Shown here: positions 1 through 13,767 of the stretch, piece by piece
Position numbering within the stretch: position 1 is the first letter of the stretch
Layout of the letters: every line of letters starts with the position of its first letter
Assembly (NCBI GenBank): GCA_019802505.1
Contig: JAFMOC010000191.1
Coordinates: 124,001 to 188,000 of the forward strand
Direction of reading: 5' to 3'
Origin: Corydoras sp. C115
Lineage: Eukaryota > Chordata > Actinopteri > Siluriformes > Callichthyidae
DNA: 64,000 nucleotides
The notes under the pieces: model-generated
The model's database searches: none
What the model was told of the DNA's origin: nothing
What the model saw: only the letters and a program-made list of their open reading frames with translations
Program-made: the position numbers and the translations under genes

Positions 1-322
1 TATCCTCTATTAGGGTCGTGGTGGGGTTCCCCATGCCCATCCAGGGGAGAACGTTTCGGGCGCTGGGCAGATAGACCCAGGACAGGGCGCCAATCTATCG
101 CTGGGCACACACTCACTCACACAGACACACTCTATATGGGGCAATTTGGAGAACTCAATTGACTTGATCCATATTTTTGGACTGTGGGAGGAAACCGGAG
201 AACCCGGAGGAAACGCACGCGGACACGGGGAGAACATGGAAACTCCACCCAGATGGGGATTCGAACCGGGAATCCCTAGTGCTGAGAGGCGAACGTGCTA
301 AACACTAAGCCACCGTGCTGCT
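1..322 (-). mobile_element. DANA/mermaid-like tRNA-derived SINE, cut by window edge
   Basis: On the minus strand: tRNA-like head with A box (GTGGCTTAGTG) and B box (GGTTCGAATCC), then the body GGAGTTTCCATGTTCTCCCC common to DANA-type fish SINEs. The tail end lies beyond position 1. Confidence 0.85.
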
Positions 323-377
323 CTACAGTCAGTATTTTAATGGAATTAGTTCTACATACTTAAAACATTTCTACAGT

Positions 378-378
<1 letters not shown>

Positions 379-416
<38 letters not shown>
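379..416. repeat. (CA)n microsatellite
   Basis: About 19 uninterrupted CA units. Confidence 0.97.
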
Positions 417-418
<2 letters not shown>

Positions 419-919
419 AATGAAGTGCACACACGGGTCCAGAGCAGTGGGCAGCCTTATACCCGGCTCCCGGGGAACAATTGGGGTAAGGTGACTTGTC
501 CAAAGCTGTAGTATTTGGTGAGACTGAACATCAAACCAGGAACCTTCAGATCACAAGGCTGGTTTCTTAATCACAAGTCTAGATGAATGGGCAAACATTC
601 CCACAGATACACTCCTATACACAAAAGGAAAGGCTGCAGGTGTCCTAATACTTTTGCCCATATAATGCACCATAGTGTTAGCAGTGACCGTGATGCTGGA
701 CATTTTCAGTTGGTGGAACACTGAGATGTTTAGGAAGTCCAGCAGCACTGCTCTGCGTCTAATGCACCTGTACCAGTGTGACACACACGGACACACAGAC
801 ACCGCCATGTGAAGGTCACTGCAGTGCTGAATATCATCAACCGCATTAATAACATCTGCTCTGTGATGCCAATTATTAAAGAAACAGCAATAACTTACGA
901 TGTGCAATATTAATGACAT

Positions 920-1265
920 TATTCATTCATTCTCTCCCGCTTTATCCTCTATTAGGGTCGCGGTGGGGTTCCCCATGCCCATCCAGGGGAGAACGTTTCG
1001 GGCGCTGGGCAGATTCACCCAGGACAGGACGCCAATCCATCGCTGGGCACACACTCACTCACACAGACACACTCTATATGGGGCAATTTGGAGAACTCAA
1101 TTGCCTTGATCCATGTTTTTGGACTGTGGGAGGAAACCGGAGAACCCGGAGGAAAACCACGCGGACATGGGGAGAACATGGAAACTCCACCCAAATGGGG
1201 ATTCGAACCGGGAATCCCTAGTGCTGAGAGGCGAACGTGCTAACCACAAAACTACCGTGTCGCCC
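920..1265 (-). mobile_element. DANA-like SINE
   Basis: Near full-length copy with ATTC-repeat tail at 920 and tRNA-like head at 1265. Flanking CATTAT on both sides may be a short target duplication. Confidence 0.85.
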
Positions 1266-2999
1266 ATTATATATATACACACAATTTTTAAACATTTTTA
1301 TTCTTTTGTTTATACGGTTTGTTTATGCACCTAAGATTGCTGCTCAAATCTCGTTGCACATGTGCAATGACAATAAAAGGTATCTATCTATCTGGAACAC
1401 AGTCTGTAATTGTGGAACTATACAGTGCATCTATATGAAGTGTAAGTGTAACTCATAAACTGTCTGAATAACGATCTTCATTAAGAGACTGAACTGCCAC
1501 TAGCCTGACGCTCCTCTGTCGAAACACAAGAATCCCTGCAGCTCCTGTTCTCCAAACCAAACTGTCTGTCTGAATTCCTGCACAGCAGAGTGGATGCAAC
1601 CCTGAACACACAGAACAGACAGCAACAGTTATACTTGTAGACAAGTGATGAGAAAAGAACGCTGATTCGTCTGATGAAGCTCTACAGGAACGATAACAGA
1701 TCAATATCAATGATGAAAATGCAGTAAAACGTGCCTCTCAGACCCAGAAACGTTCCGGCTGCGATTTAACGAGTCGACGTTCACAGAAAAGCCGTTTTAC
1801 AGACACTGACATCATCTGCTGTTTGGTAAGAGACACTCAGATTAATGCACTTTACACTCCTGTGTTTCAGAACCCGGAGCTGGTGCCAGATTTCACACAT
1901 CACACGTTCAAATAATCTCCTTTAACAGCAGAGGACTTCAGTTCTGTAGCTTCCATCACAACATTCTTCAGATTGCCCCCCCCCCTTTACTCTGATCTGA
2001 GGAGGTTAATTAGCTGAAGTGAGTGTTAAATTGGAACTAAAGTCCAGTGTCAGAATCAAAACTGAAGACTGCTGCTGTAATGCTCGTGGATGTTTCTGAC
2101 GTACAGATGTTTATTAGAAGCAGGATTCAGGATGCTCTCATTCACCGACATGCTATGATGCAACAGTGCAGCATCTCCTGACCCTCCCTCTGCAAAATCC
2201 TGAGCTTAATTCCTAAAACAATACATTCTATTAGGTTTATTTTTAAACAAAACCTTGCAATAGACATCATGTTGAACCTATTATTACATACTTTATTATT
2301 TACACTGCTTTCTTTCTACATTATTTATTCATCCTTTCTGCTTCACTTAACTGTTTTTTTTTGGAGTTTTACTCCAAAAGTAAAGCCTGTAGTCCATCTG
2401 TTTCTTTATTATCCTCTTCACTCTGTTCTTTAATAACCAGGGCCCCACAGAGCAGGTATGAGTTAAGTAGTGGATGATGCCCAGCACTTGAGGGAGATTG
2501 ATAAGGTGGTGTGTTCTGCGCTGTCCTCTGTTTGATAAAGGATTAGAAGATGACCGACACAATCTGTGCAACATCTGATAATCTACAGTAAATCAGCAAA
2601 TCCCAGCACATCATTCTGCATTTCATCATTTCATGATCTCCACACTGTTCGTACCTGAACCTTAAAAATGCAGCTTTTCATGAAAACATCGTCGTAGCGC
2701 CATGAAACTTTCAGGACCTGACGTTGACCCAGCGACTGCGCAGTCAGCAGATGTTCAGGATCTGATCCCCTTCTGAGGACAAGCCTGCAAACACCACAAT
2801 AACAGCAACAACACGATAACAGACGACCGAGCGCTGCAGACGCGGAGCTTCAGCACCACCTTGTGGCCGATGACCGGAATCGTAATTCACAATGACACGG
2901 CTGAGAGTGAATAAATGAAAGGATGAAGAGAGGACCACATACACGATCAAATAAAAATAAAAAGAAAAAGAAAAGACATGAGAGCCGTGTGCTGAGTGA

Positions 3000-3152
3000 T
3001 TGATACAGTAGGCCGTGGTTTATTTAAACAGTCTTCATTCGCACAGCCGCTTCAAAGCTCCAGCCGGTTTTGGTCCCTGCGATGCGGAGACAATTACAAA
3101 AAAAAATAAAGCAGCGAGAATCTTTAACACGTTGAGTGGTTTTTCACCCCGT

Positions 3153-3189
<37 letters not shown>

Positions 3190-6100
3190 CCCCCCTCCCC
3201 CGCGCAGTCTGGTGTCGCATTCAGAACCGCCGACGACGGGCAGAGATAAATACAGAGGTTTGCCATCCCAGAAAAATCACTGGTGGTCCTGCTTTGTACA
3301 TTTTATGTCACATAAAAGATTTATATATATATAGAAGATTTATATATTTATTTATATATATACCATGTAATTTATTAAATAGGCCGGGAGCAAAATACAT
3401 ACAATGTAATTATAGAGCACGCGGCTGAACGGGGCTATAAAGTGTAAACTTCAGAAGCAGCTGAGGGTTTAGCTTTGAGTGAACGGAGTCCACGCTGCGA
3501 CTCTCTCAATGTGCCTGCGCCTCTCTCGCTCTCTCTCTCTGTTCGTTCACCCTCGTCAGATTTAAGAAACGACCACAAAGAGTTCTCCAGAGAAGCTTCC
3601 ACCCCCTTTGCCCTCCTCCCGCCTCTATATGGCACTTACGGACTGAACAGCGGGCATTCGGGATGCTTAGGGAAGGACGAGCTGCCGTGTCATCAGTCTT
3701 CACACCATAAACTCATTAGTGCCGTATAACACTAGGTGCTGTGGCTGAAGGTCCGAGTCTCTTTTGTGCCCGTGCTCCTCCGCTGTCCTCTGGGGTGAGT
3801 ACTTGGAACCCCTCAGTTTCTGAATGCCTTTTTCGGGGTTGAAGGTGCCCCGGCTGGTGTAGCGGGGTTTCTCCTCGCCGTCCGGCTCGAAGGGCCCCTG
3901 GCTTGAAGCAGGCGATTTGGAACGTAGCCGGAAGAGGCGGGACGGGGTGGAAGGTTGCAGGGGCGACGTGGACACATAGGAGACGGTGGAACCGGAGTCC
4001 ACCGAGTCGAGAGAGTCGGGCTGCCGCGGGAGCACCCGCCTGCTTTTGCCGTCGGATTTCTTAGAGCGGGCGGCGGCCAGCGCGGGGCCTTTTTCTGAGA
4101 CAGACAACAAGAAAGAATCAGAAGGACGGTGTGATCAAGAGATCTTCAATAATTCAACACGATAACATGGTAGATAGGTGGGAGATTGTAGATTGTGACG
4201 TCATAATAGCTGTAATGTGTAGATGCCCAACACCATTAGTTCATATAGCCATCCAACATCCGCTTTATCTCATTCTAGAGTTGGTGGGGGGGGGGGGTTC
4301 CCCATGCCCATCCAGGGGAGAATGTTTCGGGCGCTGGGCAGATACACCCAGGACTCCAATCTATCACTGGGCACACACTCACTCACACAGACACACTCTA
4401 TATGGGGCAATTTGGAGAACTCAATTGACTTGATCAATGTTTTTGGACTGTGGTAGGAAACCGGAGAACCCAGAGGAAACCCACGGGGACACGGGGAGAA
4501 CATGGAAACTCCACCCTGATTGGGATTCGAACCGGGAATCCCTAGTGCTGAGAGGCGAACATGCTAACCACTAAGCCACCGTGCCGCCTTAGTCCATATA
4601 GTGTATTCTAAATTCTAAGCACACATGTACACATAAAAACATCCCATAATCATACCAGAGAAGTCTGAAATCGCTTCTTCAGAGTCCACATTGAGGTTCT
4701 CAGAACTGTCCGCCGTCCCGATCGACGCCTCCGACTCCAGGGTCTCATCATCGGAGGCTCTCGGCTCCAGGGACAGCATTTCAAACGTCAGCTCCTCCCT
4801 GTGAGAGGGGGGGGGGTGTTTAGCATTGAAGATAACCCCGCGTGAGAGTGTTTAAACTGAGAGTGTTTAAACAGAGAGTGTTTAAACTGAGAGTGTTTAA
4901 ACTGAGTGTGTTTAAAAGATAACTGAGAGTGTGTAAACAGAGAGTGTTTAAAAGATAAGTGAGAGTGTTTAAACTGAGAGTGTTTAAACTGAGAGTGTTT
5001 AAACTGAGAGTGTTTAAACTGAGAGTGTTTAAACTGAGTGTGTTTAAACTGAGTGTGTTTAAACTGAGTGTGTTTAAACTGAGAGTGTTTAAACTGAGTG
5101 TGTTTAAAAGATAACTGAGAGTGTGTAAACAGAGAGTGTTTAAAAGATAAGTGAGAGTGTTTAAACTGAGAGTGTTTAAACTGAGAGTGTTTAAACTGAG
5201 AGTGTTTAAACTGAGTGTGTTTAAAAGATAACTGAGAGTGTGTAAACAGAGAGTGTTTAAAAGATAAGTGAGAGTGTTTAAACTGAGAGTGTTTAAACTG
5301 AGAGTGTTCAAACTGAGGAACTCACTTCTCTTTTTGCAGATTCTCAATCTGCTCGGTCAGCACTCTCTCCTCCTGCTGCATGGCGACCTGCTGCTGCTCG
5401 CTCAGCTCCGGGTCTCGGTAGGCCTCGTCGTCGCCGCTTTCCTCCATGGGGTCGGACGCCGTGGGAGACTGGGGACTCACTGGGGGGGACGGCGTGTGGT
5501 AACCCAACCTCCGCTGGCGACCCTTACCCTGTGGAACAGGAGGCTTTTCATCAGTTCAGTCTTTTGAACGTCACCGTTCACCCGAGTCGGCTAAATGTGC
5601 GATGGCTACACATTTCCTTTTTTTTTTCGCACTTCGCACTTAATACGGGGTTGAAATCCTAAAGATGGTCGGGTAGGTGCTGCATATGTGAGCTGAAGCA
5701 GCAAATACGTTTTAAATTATGTTTCTGAGAAAAAAATAACAATACGTTATGTCGTCTCGCAGACTATTTTTAGCCAAAGCAACTTATAAGCATCGCTTCT
5801 TAAGGTTTGGGCTCAGAGCACAGGGTCAGTCATGATCCAGACCCCTGGAGCAATGAGGGTTAAAGGTCTTGCTCGATGGCCCACAGTGGAACTTTGGGAT
5901 GGAGCAGGTATTTAGCGTTTACCAATTGAGGTAAAAAAATGTATATAATATAATAAGTTATAATAAGAGTCAAAACAACAAGCTTCTGGAGCCTCGACGG
6001 GAGTATTTCATTCATTCATCATCTCCCGCTTTATCCTCTATTAGGGTCGCGGGGGGGTTCCCCATGCCCATCCAGGGGAGAACGTTTCGGGCGCTGGGCA

Positions 6101-7900
6101 GATACACCCAGGACAGGGCGCCAATCCATCGCTGGGCACACACTCACTCACACAGACACACTCTATATGGGGCAATTTGGAGAATTCAATTGACTTGATC
6201 CATGTTTTTGGACTGTGGGAGGAAACCGGAGAACCTGGAGGAAACCCACACAGACACGGGGAGAACATGGAAACTCCACCCAGATTGGGATTCGAGAGGA
6301 GAACATGCTAACCACTAAGCCACCGTGCCGCCCTCGACGGGAGTAAAGACAAATGAATAAGCGGACTGCAGACAGACAGCGTTACCTTTCTTGCTGCGTT
6401 TGTCTGCATGGTGTCAGTTTCAGAGAAAAAGGAAGAGAGATGAAATGATTAGACAGCAGATTAAACACCGAGCCAAAGATTAAATGTTAACTGGACACAG
6501 AGGTGCGACATGAGACCCACAGGGATGAGAGCCCACCTGTGAAAGTGTGTATACACACACACTGACAGACACACAGTGCTGGAACAGTGGCACTACAGTG
6601 AAAATACATGTGACCTCAGTGGGGCACCGATACAGATGCAGTGCTGTGATGATGATGCAAACAGAGACCACACACAGTGCTAGGACCGGACCAATGAGAT
6701 CGCCACAAGATGAAGATGAAGATGAAGATGAGGTGGATGTGTACGTACCACTGCTGCACTGCGGGTCATGCTCATAAATCTAACCGCGATTACTACCGGT
6801 TTCTGAATTAGAGAGCAAAAAGCAGGAGGGGTTATGGGTAAAGCAGGTTAAAGATCCAGAAGGAAAAAGAAAAGTTCTGGTTTCGTGCGTCGGCGTCCAG
6901 TCTCGCTGCTCAACGCGAGGGCGGGGCAAGCTGCTCACCATCGACCTGCGGATGAAGGTCAGCCGGCTTTTGGCCTTGTTCTCCGCAAACTCCAGTGTGT
7001 TGATGTCTTTCAGCCGGGCCTTGTACTTGTTCATCTGCTCGCAAATGATCAGTTCCACACATCTGTAAAACACACACACACACACACACACACACGAGGA
7101 CATCGAGTCAAACATCAAGCGAACGCAGGAGCGCTCCACTCACACACTGTCGTTTCCTTGACAATGAAAACACAAACCATCAGACGAGTGAGGAGTCGAG
7201 CCGGCATTCAGAACCCTGATCATTTTACACACTGAACTTTACTGACATTCATTCATTATCTCCCGCTTTATCCTCTAGTAGGGTCGCGGTGGGGTTCCCC
7301 ATGCCCATCCAGGGGAGAATGTTTCGGGCGCTGGGCAGATACACCCAGGACAGGCCGCCAATCCATCGCTGGGCACACACTCGCTCACACACACTCTATA
7401 TGGGGCAATTTTGAGAATTCAATTGACTTGATCCATGTTTTCGGACTGTGGGAGGAAACCGGAGAACCCGGAGGAAACCCACGTGGACACGGGGAGAACA
7501 TGGAAACTCCACCCAGATGGGGATTCGAACCGGGAATCCCTAGCGCTGAGAGGAGAACGTGCCAACCACTAAGCCACCGTGCCACCACTGAACTTTACTG
7601 ACAAGAAAACCTAAATCTGATATTAAACTCCAGCTCCGGATTACACGCAGCATTAACATTCATCAGAGTGATGAGCAGGTTTGAACGATTTGATTTAATA
7701 AACATAAAGCACAGGAGACGTTCTATTCATTGAGTTAATTCATTTATAATGCAGAACGCTTCGTGTTCAGAGATTCATATTAAAGCTATCAGGCCCTTGA
7801 GTCACTTCATGGTGGTTGTAAAGAGTATATGAATCCTAAGGATCCTAAAGAGTAAGCATGGAATTTGTATAGTGAACACACACACACACACACACACACT

Positions 7901-7938
<38 letters not shown>

Positions 7939-10900
7939 GTAAATACACTGTGACGTTAAGCTGGTATGTAATGAACATTATTTACGCCGTGGTTTTGCTG
8001 ATGTCCTGGACACTCTGCAGGGGGTCGGTGGTATCAGGGCATCGCAGGATGCAGGGGGCGAAGACGATGGCCAGCGCGTTGGCGGACATGCGGTTGGTCT
8101 CCTCCTGCAGCGCAATCCTGCACAAATAACCCAAACACTTCAGCTTTCCTCACCATCCTGTCCATGGATCTGACAGGAGACGTGATGACGGAGGGTCTCA
8201 CCTGACCAGATGGAAGATCAGCCTCTCCAAAGTGTTCAGGTGAGTTCTCCTGAGCTGATCGATCACGGAATACACCCCTCGCACCGTCTCCTTTTTGTCT
8301 TGAAGACCTTCAGGAATGAACGGTAATGATCGACATGATACTATTCATTAGGGGTGTCTTCAACTAAGGATTTTCATAGTCGAATCTGATTCGTCAGATT
8401 TTCCCTATAGTCGACTGATAGTCGAATCAGTTAAAATTTCACCACAAGATGGCGCTATAAGCGTGGTTTTTAAAAAAGATTTTTTTTTTTATATTTCACT
8501 TGTTTTTCTAGAGCACCATAAATGGGTTAAAGCGCACACATCATTAAAAAAAAATATTAACAGAAATTAGGATGATTTTATTTGACAAAAGGCTATATTT
8601 ATAATGAAAACAGAGACATTTCATGTAAAAACTAATGCTTAGCAGCAGCCATGGGCACCCCCATGTGGTCAAAATGGTACATTCGACTATGAGGTTCATA
8701 GTCGACTACGGTTCTCCGAATCGAATCGTCGAATCAGCGAATATTGCAGCTCACCCCTACTATTTATCATACATACATTTAATTCAACGGAAAAACAACT
8801 TCTGACAAAATATCAGCTGAAAATAGGGATTAGTCGAGTGCCTATCCCGTCTAATCACTCACCCATGGCCCTCAGGAATTCCTCGTACAGTTCAAAGGTC
8901 ATTAAGGGATTGGGCAAATCCCTCAGCCACTGCTTGAACACACTGGCAATGACATGGATGTTGTAGTCATCCAGATTTGTACTGCTGGCATCTGCAAAAC
9001 ACAAACGAAGCATTAAAAACTCTGCGGCTCGGCTCATAAAACAGAATAAATGGGGATACTTCAGGGTTTTGAGTGTGCCATGATTGTTGGCGCCAGATGG
9101 GCTGATCAGAGTATTCCTATAAGTGATGATCTGCTGGTCTCTAGTCCTTTGTTTAGAATTAAGGGGAAGATTATGAGATGAACCGGAACCTATGGGTGCG
9201 GTAGCTCAGTGCTCAGGGTGTTGGGCTATCACTCTGAAGGTTGGGGGTTCAAATCCCAGGTCCACTGAAGTTACCAGTGTGGGTCCTTGAGCATGACCCT
9301 TAACCCTAATCGTTCCAGGGATGTTGTGATTAACCCTGTGCTCACCTTGTAAGTCGCTTTGGATAAAAGCGTCCAATAAATGACCAAATGTGAATGTAAT
9401 GTAAACCTAAGTGTACTGAACTGAATACCTGTGTCCAGCCCTTGTTTCAGTTCTTTGATTTTATTGGTGGATCCTGATTTCCTGTAGATGCCTTCGGTGT
9501 AGAGGCCGTGCATCTCGATGTAGTTGATGAGCTTCTCCACCACGACAGGTACAGAGCGCTCGTCGTTGGTCAAACGGGAAACCTCCACCCCGAACTGCCG
9601 TGACGACAGCTCCGGATCAAACTGTTGGGAGAGGAATTACAGCAGATATGTTTTGAATCTATAAATAAATAAAGAGCTTCACAGATTCTCTAACGCGACA
9701 GGCCATCACACGAAAAGGGCAAAAGATAAATGGCTTTTTGTTCGTTTCGGTCTCATGACATGAGGCAGGTCTGGGTAATTGATTCAGTCCCATGTGCTCG
9801 TCATTAAACGAGCCGTTTCTTACCTTCTTGCTGCATTTGGAGATGGTCTTCAGACAGCACTTTCGGTGGCAGGCGTAGCGGCAAACTACACACAAAACAG
9901 ACATCTCGATCAGACTCATTTTTTTCATGGAGGCACCAAAAACTCACAGCTCAGCCACACACACGAACGACGGACGGTGCTCCGAAAGCCACGGGGCGCG
10001 CCTCCGACCGCAACCAATCAGACGAGCGGAGAACATCCCGACTGGACAGAGGCAGGAAAGCACAGCCCTCGGAAAACCATGGGTTCGGCCGTGGACAATC
10101 CGATTACGCTCAATTGAGGTCACGGCCATTTTTTGCGATGGAGTCTCGAGTGCGGGAGACTGGAAACTTACGCTTGCAGACGCACGCTCTGTCCATCATC
10201 CAGATGAGGGAGGAGCAAAACTCGCAGTAGGTGGGGATGCTGTACTGAGTGGATTTGAAGATGTGGCCGTTATGTTCCTCTACCTGCAGAGACATGAAGA
10301 ATCGATGACGTACAAACACACAAATCCTCATCATTAACTTAATGTATTGATTATAATTATGATCATCGTCATACTCACAACATCAGTGTCTTTTTTCCGC
10401 CTTTTCTTCCGTTCCGGTTTAACGACCTGAGGCGGGACACGCGTGTTTACACACTGAATCACATGCAGTTATTCCCATGATCCCCGATTCCACAGACAGC
10501 AGAGACCCACCTTGCTCACGCTGCTGTCCAGAGGTTTGTATTCGGTCATGAACTCGTCCAAGAAGACTTTGAAGGTGTTCACCCAGACTCGCACCGGGGA
10601 CTCGCTCCAATCCCTCTGCTCCTGCCGCATGTTCTTCTCCAGGATTTGCTCGAAGAGCGCATGCAGGTCCTTATAGCGGATACTCTTCCCATCGTCCATC
10701 TGTGTGGCGTGCGGAACAAGGCCGGGTGGGTTATAAATGCGAAAAAGTTCTTTTAATTTACTCATCATTAAAAAAAAAAAAAAACACTCACGGCCAAAGC
10801 AGTGGAATAAGAGTTAAAGATGTTCAGACGGAACTCCTTCAGCGCCTTTTTGAAGACCACGTCCACCATCGTGTCCTTCTTACTGTCGTCTGTGTCGAGA

Positions 10901-11678
10901 TCGCTGATCTGGAGGGGGATTAGGAAAGGCATGTCTGAGTCCCCAAAATGAATAAATCCTATTTGTTCAGTAAATAAATGAATGTAACTCTGATCTGGGG
11001 TTGCTGCAGTGGGTTCTACACGCCCAAAGAATGAGGTCAGCTGATGTGAATATACTGAACCCCACTGAGAACCTTTGGGACGTGCAGGAGGAGACTGTGG
11101 TCCAAATCTCAATAATTATAGATCTTCGTAAAAAAAAATAAAAAAAAGGAATAAAACCGATGAAGTTTGTGAAAACGGTGAATGTGTGATGTCATCAAAC
11201 GTAAATAATAAAGACAGTCCAATAAAATGTGTGACCTGAGTCATGGGTTGCACTTTTACACTGAAACAGCAGTCATGTATTTTCTCATAATGTCGTACGT
11301 TTAATTGAATTAGGGTTTTGTGATGTGGAAAATCAGGTCTGATGACATCATAGAATCTCATACAGCCTTTTAACTCGTGACCGAAGCCTTGAATGCGCGG
11401 CGCCCGGACACTACAGAACGGAAGGTTAGAGAATAAAAACATATTGCAGGCTAAAAATCCCAGACTGACCTTCTTCATGAGGAACTCGTTCATGCTCTTG
11501 TAGTCACTCGCACACGTCAGGATGGGCAGCACGTCATTCTGCCACTGGGTGGGTTCTAGAGCCACGCTGCTGATTTTCACGCTGCGGCGCCGCTTTACTT
11601 TGGGTGAGGGCTCCTTGTTCTCTTTAAACTCGGGTAGGGAGTTGTGGTCCGGACTTTGCGGAGGGGTCAGACATTCTC

Positions 11679-11720
<42 letters not shown>

Positions 11721-12300
11721 GACTTTAAAACAGAAGACACTCAGGATCTGAAATCTGGATCATAATGAGATGCTGTGACTTTAATAAAACGCATCTTAAA
11801 TGACACAGTAAGAAAGTAAAGGAACCTGCAGAAAAGTGGAGGACTTTAAAATTTACATATTGTAAAAGGTAAAGTCTCGGAGTTTAGGTTCGGTACACAA
11901 CCTTTCCCGTCATGTGGCATTCACTTAAGGCCACTCTGATTCGTCACACATGCAGAAGCCGAATCCTGGACTCGCCATAATGTACAAGAAGAAAATATCC
12001 AAGGATCCCTTTTTAATTTCACCCTGTGACTGCTCTCTACTGCCGATAACATCTGAAGCTAAATTACATTACGTTCTGAGAACAGGAGTTTATATAACGC
12101 CCAGGACCTCGGTCAGCTCACAGCCAACCGAAGAGCCACATGCTTTACGTTTTGCTGCTTTATTTCCTCCAGATTTTCAGGTGATGCGTTATATTTTGGT
12201 AAAGTACTGATTACAGTGTGACGTTTATATATATAAAAAAAAGTTTAAAATCAGTCACTCTGGACTCGAATTGGATTTGACTCCACAGGGATTTAGTGTG

Positions 12301-12382
<82 letters not shown>

Positions 12383-12706
12383 TTATCTCCCGCTTTATCC
12401 TCTATTAGGGTCGCGGTGGGGTTCCCCATGCCCATCCAGGGGAGAACATCTCGGGCGCTGGGCAGATAGACCCAGGACAGGGCGCCAATCCATCGCTGGG
12501 CACACACTCACTCACACAGACACACTCTATATGGGGCAATTTTGAGAATTCAATTGACTTGATCCATGTTTTTGGACTGTGGGAGGAAACCGGAGGAAAC
12601 CCACGCAGACACGGGGAGAACATGGAAACTCCACCCAGATGGGGATTCGAACCGGGAATCCCTAGCGCTGAGAGGCGAACGTGCTAACCACTAAGCCACC
12701 GTGCCG

Positions 12707-12775
<69 letters not shown>

Positions 12776-13726
12776 CACACACACATACACACAACCCTCC
12801 CTATCTCTCTATACGTACATAAATCCACACAGTTGACTGTACTCAACACAGTAGAACACACTGCCGCGGGTCTCTAAAGTCATACAGTGTAAAGTCTGCT
12901 CTGCTGCTGTTCTCTTTTACCTTCGAGCATCAGAAGTTCCGTACAGTCTCCATCCAGAGAGTCGCCTCCGCACACAAGCCTGTCTCTGGATGACTTTCCC
13001 TGCTTCGTCTTCCCCCAGAAGCGCATCTTAGCTCGGACCCTGCGGGCAACAATTCTCTTTTACACTCGCTCCGAAGCGCCGTTATGAATACAGATTATAT
13101 ATTGATCCTGTCCACTTAAAGCACCTTCCGTCTCCTTGGGAGTTCTTCCTGAGGGAGTCGCTCTTGCCGAGTTCGACGGAGGAAAGGGCTTTGTGTATCT
13201 GCAGCTTTTGCTCCTCAATGGATCTGGAAGGCTAAAAACGCACAAGAGTTCTTTTATTTTTTTAGCAGGGGTTCCGTCATCTGCGCCTGTGTGTTTCGGG
13301 GCGTATCGGATTCAGATCGCCATACAGATGCACTTTGTAGTTCTACAATTACAAACTAGTTTATCTGTTTGGACGACATACTGTTAGTTCTGTGTGTGGT
13401 GCTGCACACTGAGTGTTGGGCAGTGTGCACAGCGTGTGGCCTAAAGGACGATGGTGGACAGGTCTTAATTGGTGGTGGATTAAATCTCAGTCCAGGAGCA
13501 AACTAACGTGTGTCTGATTCACTCTCAGCAGCAGAACACACACTGAACATACACCACCACCTCAGCGGGGAATCATCCACCACCCAAACTATACCTGCTC
13601 TGTGTGGGGGGGGGGGCATACTGATCATTAGAGAACAAAGTAACACGAAAGAACAGTGTGTAACTGTAGAACAAAAAAAATGCATCTATACTGGAATTGT
13701 AGGAACATGAAAGTGAACAAAGTGGT

Positions 13727-13767
<41 letters not shown>

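Larger units (their letters stand above)
1..2999. other. sequence downstream of myo9a, no gene seen
   Basis: Contains two DANA-like SINEs, a CA microsatellite (379-416), third-family SINE-like remnants (420-560) and remnants of the inverted-repeat family (600-880, 2370-2480). No open reading frame here has recognisable protein similarity. Confidence 0.65.
3000..3699 (-). other. myo9a: myo9a 3' untranslated region (inferred)
   Basis: Sequence from the stop codon to a candidate cleavage site near 3000. It contains a CA microsatellite and an AT-rich stretch at 3320-3385. The end is inferred from a polyadenylation signal followed by a T-rich stretch, not from transcript data. Confidence 0.55.

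Noticed and set aside
4820..5347. 175-codon open frame with a Leu-Asn-Thr-Leu-Ser repeat
   Set aside because: Translation of the 15-bp minisatellite in an intron.
9194..9265. tRNA-like sequence with A and B boxes
   Set aside because: It is the head of a SINE with a retroposon tail, repeated elsewhere, and lacks a good cloverleaf 3' half.
13125..13223. Shorter version of the tail exon using an inner CCAG acceptor
   Set aside because: It would break phase with the exon at 15376-15567, whereas the 107-bp version keeps it.
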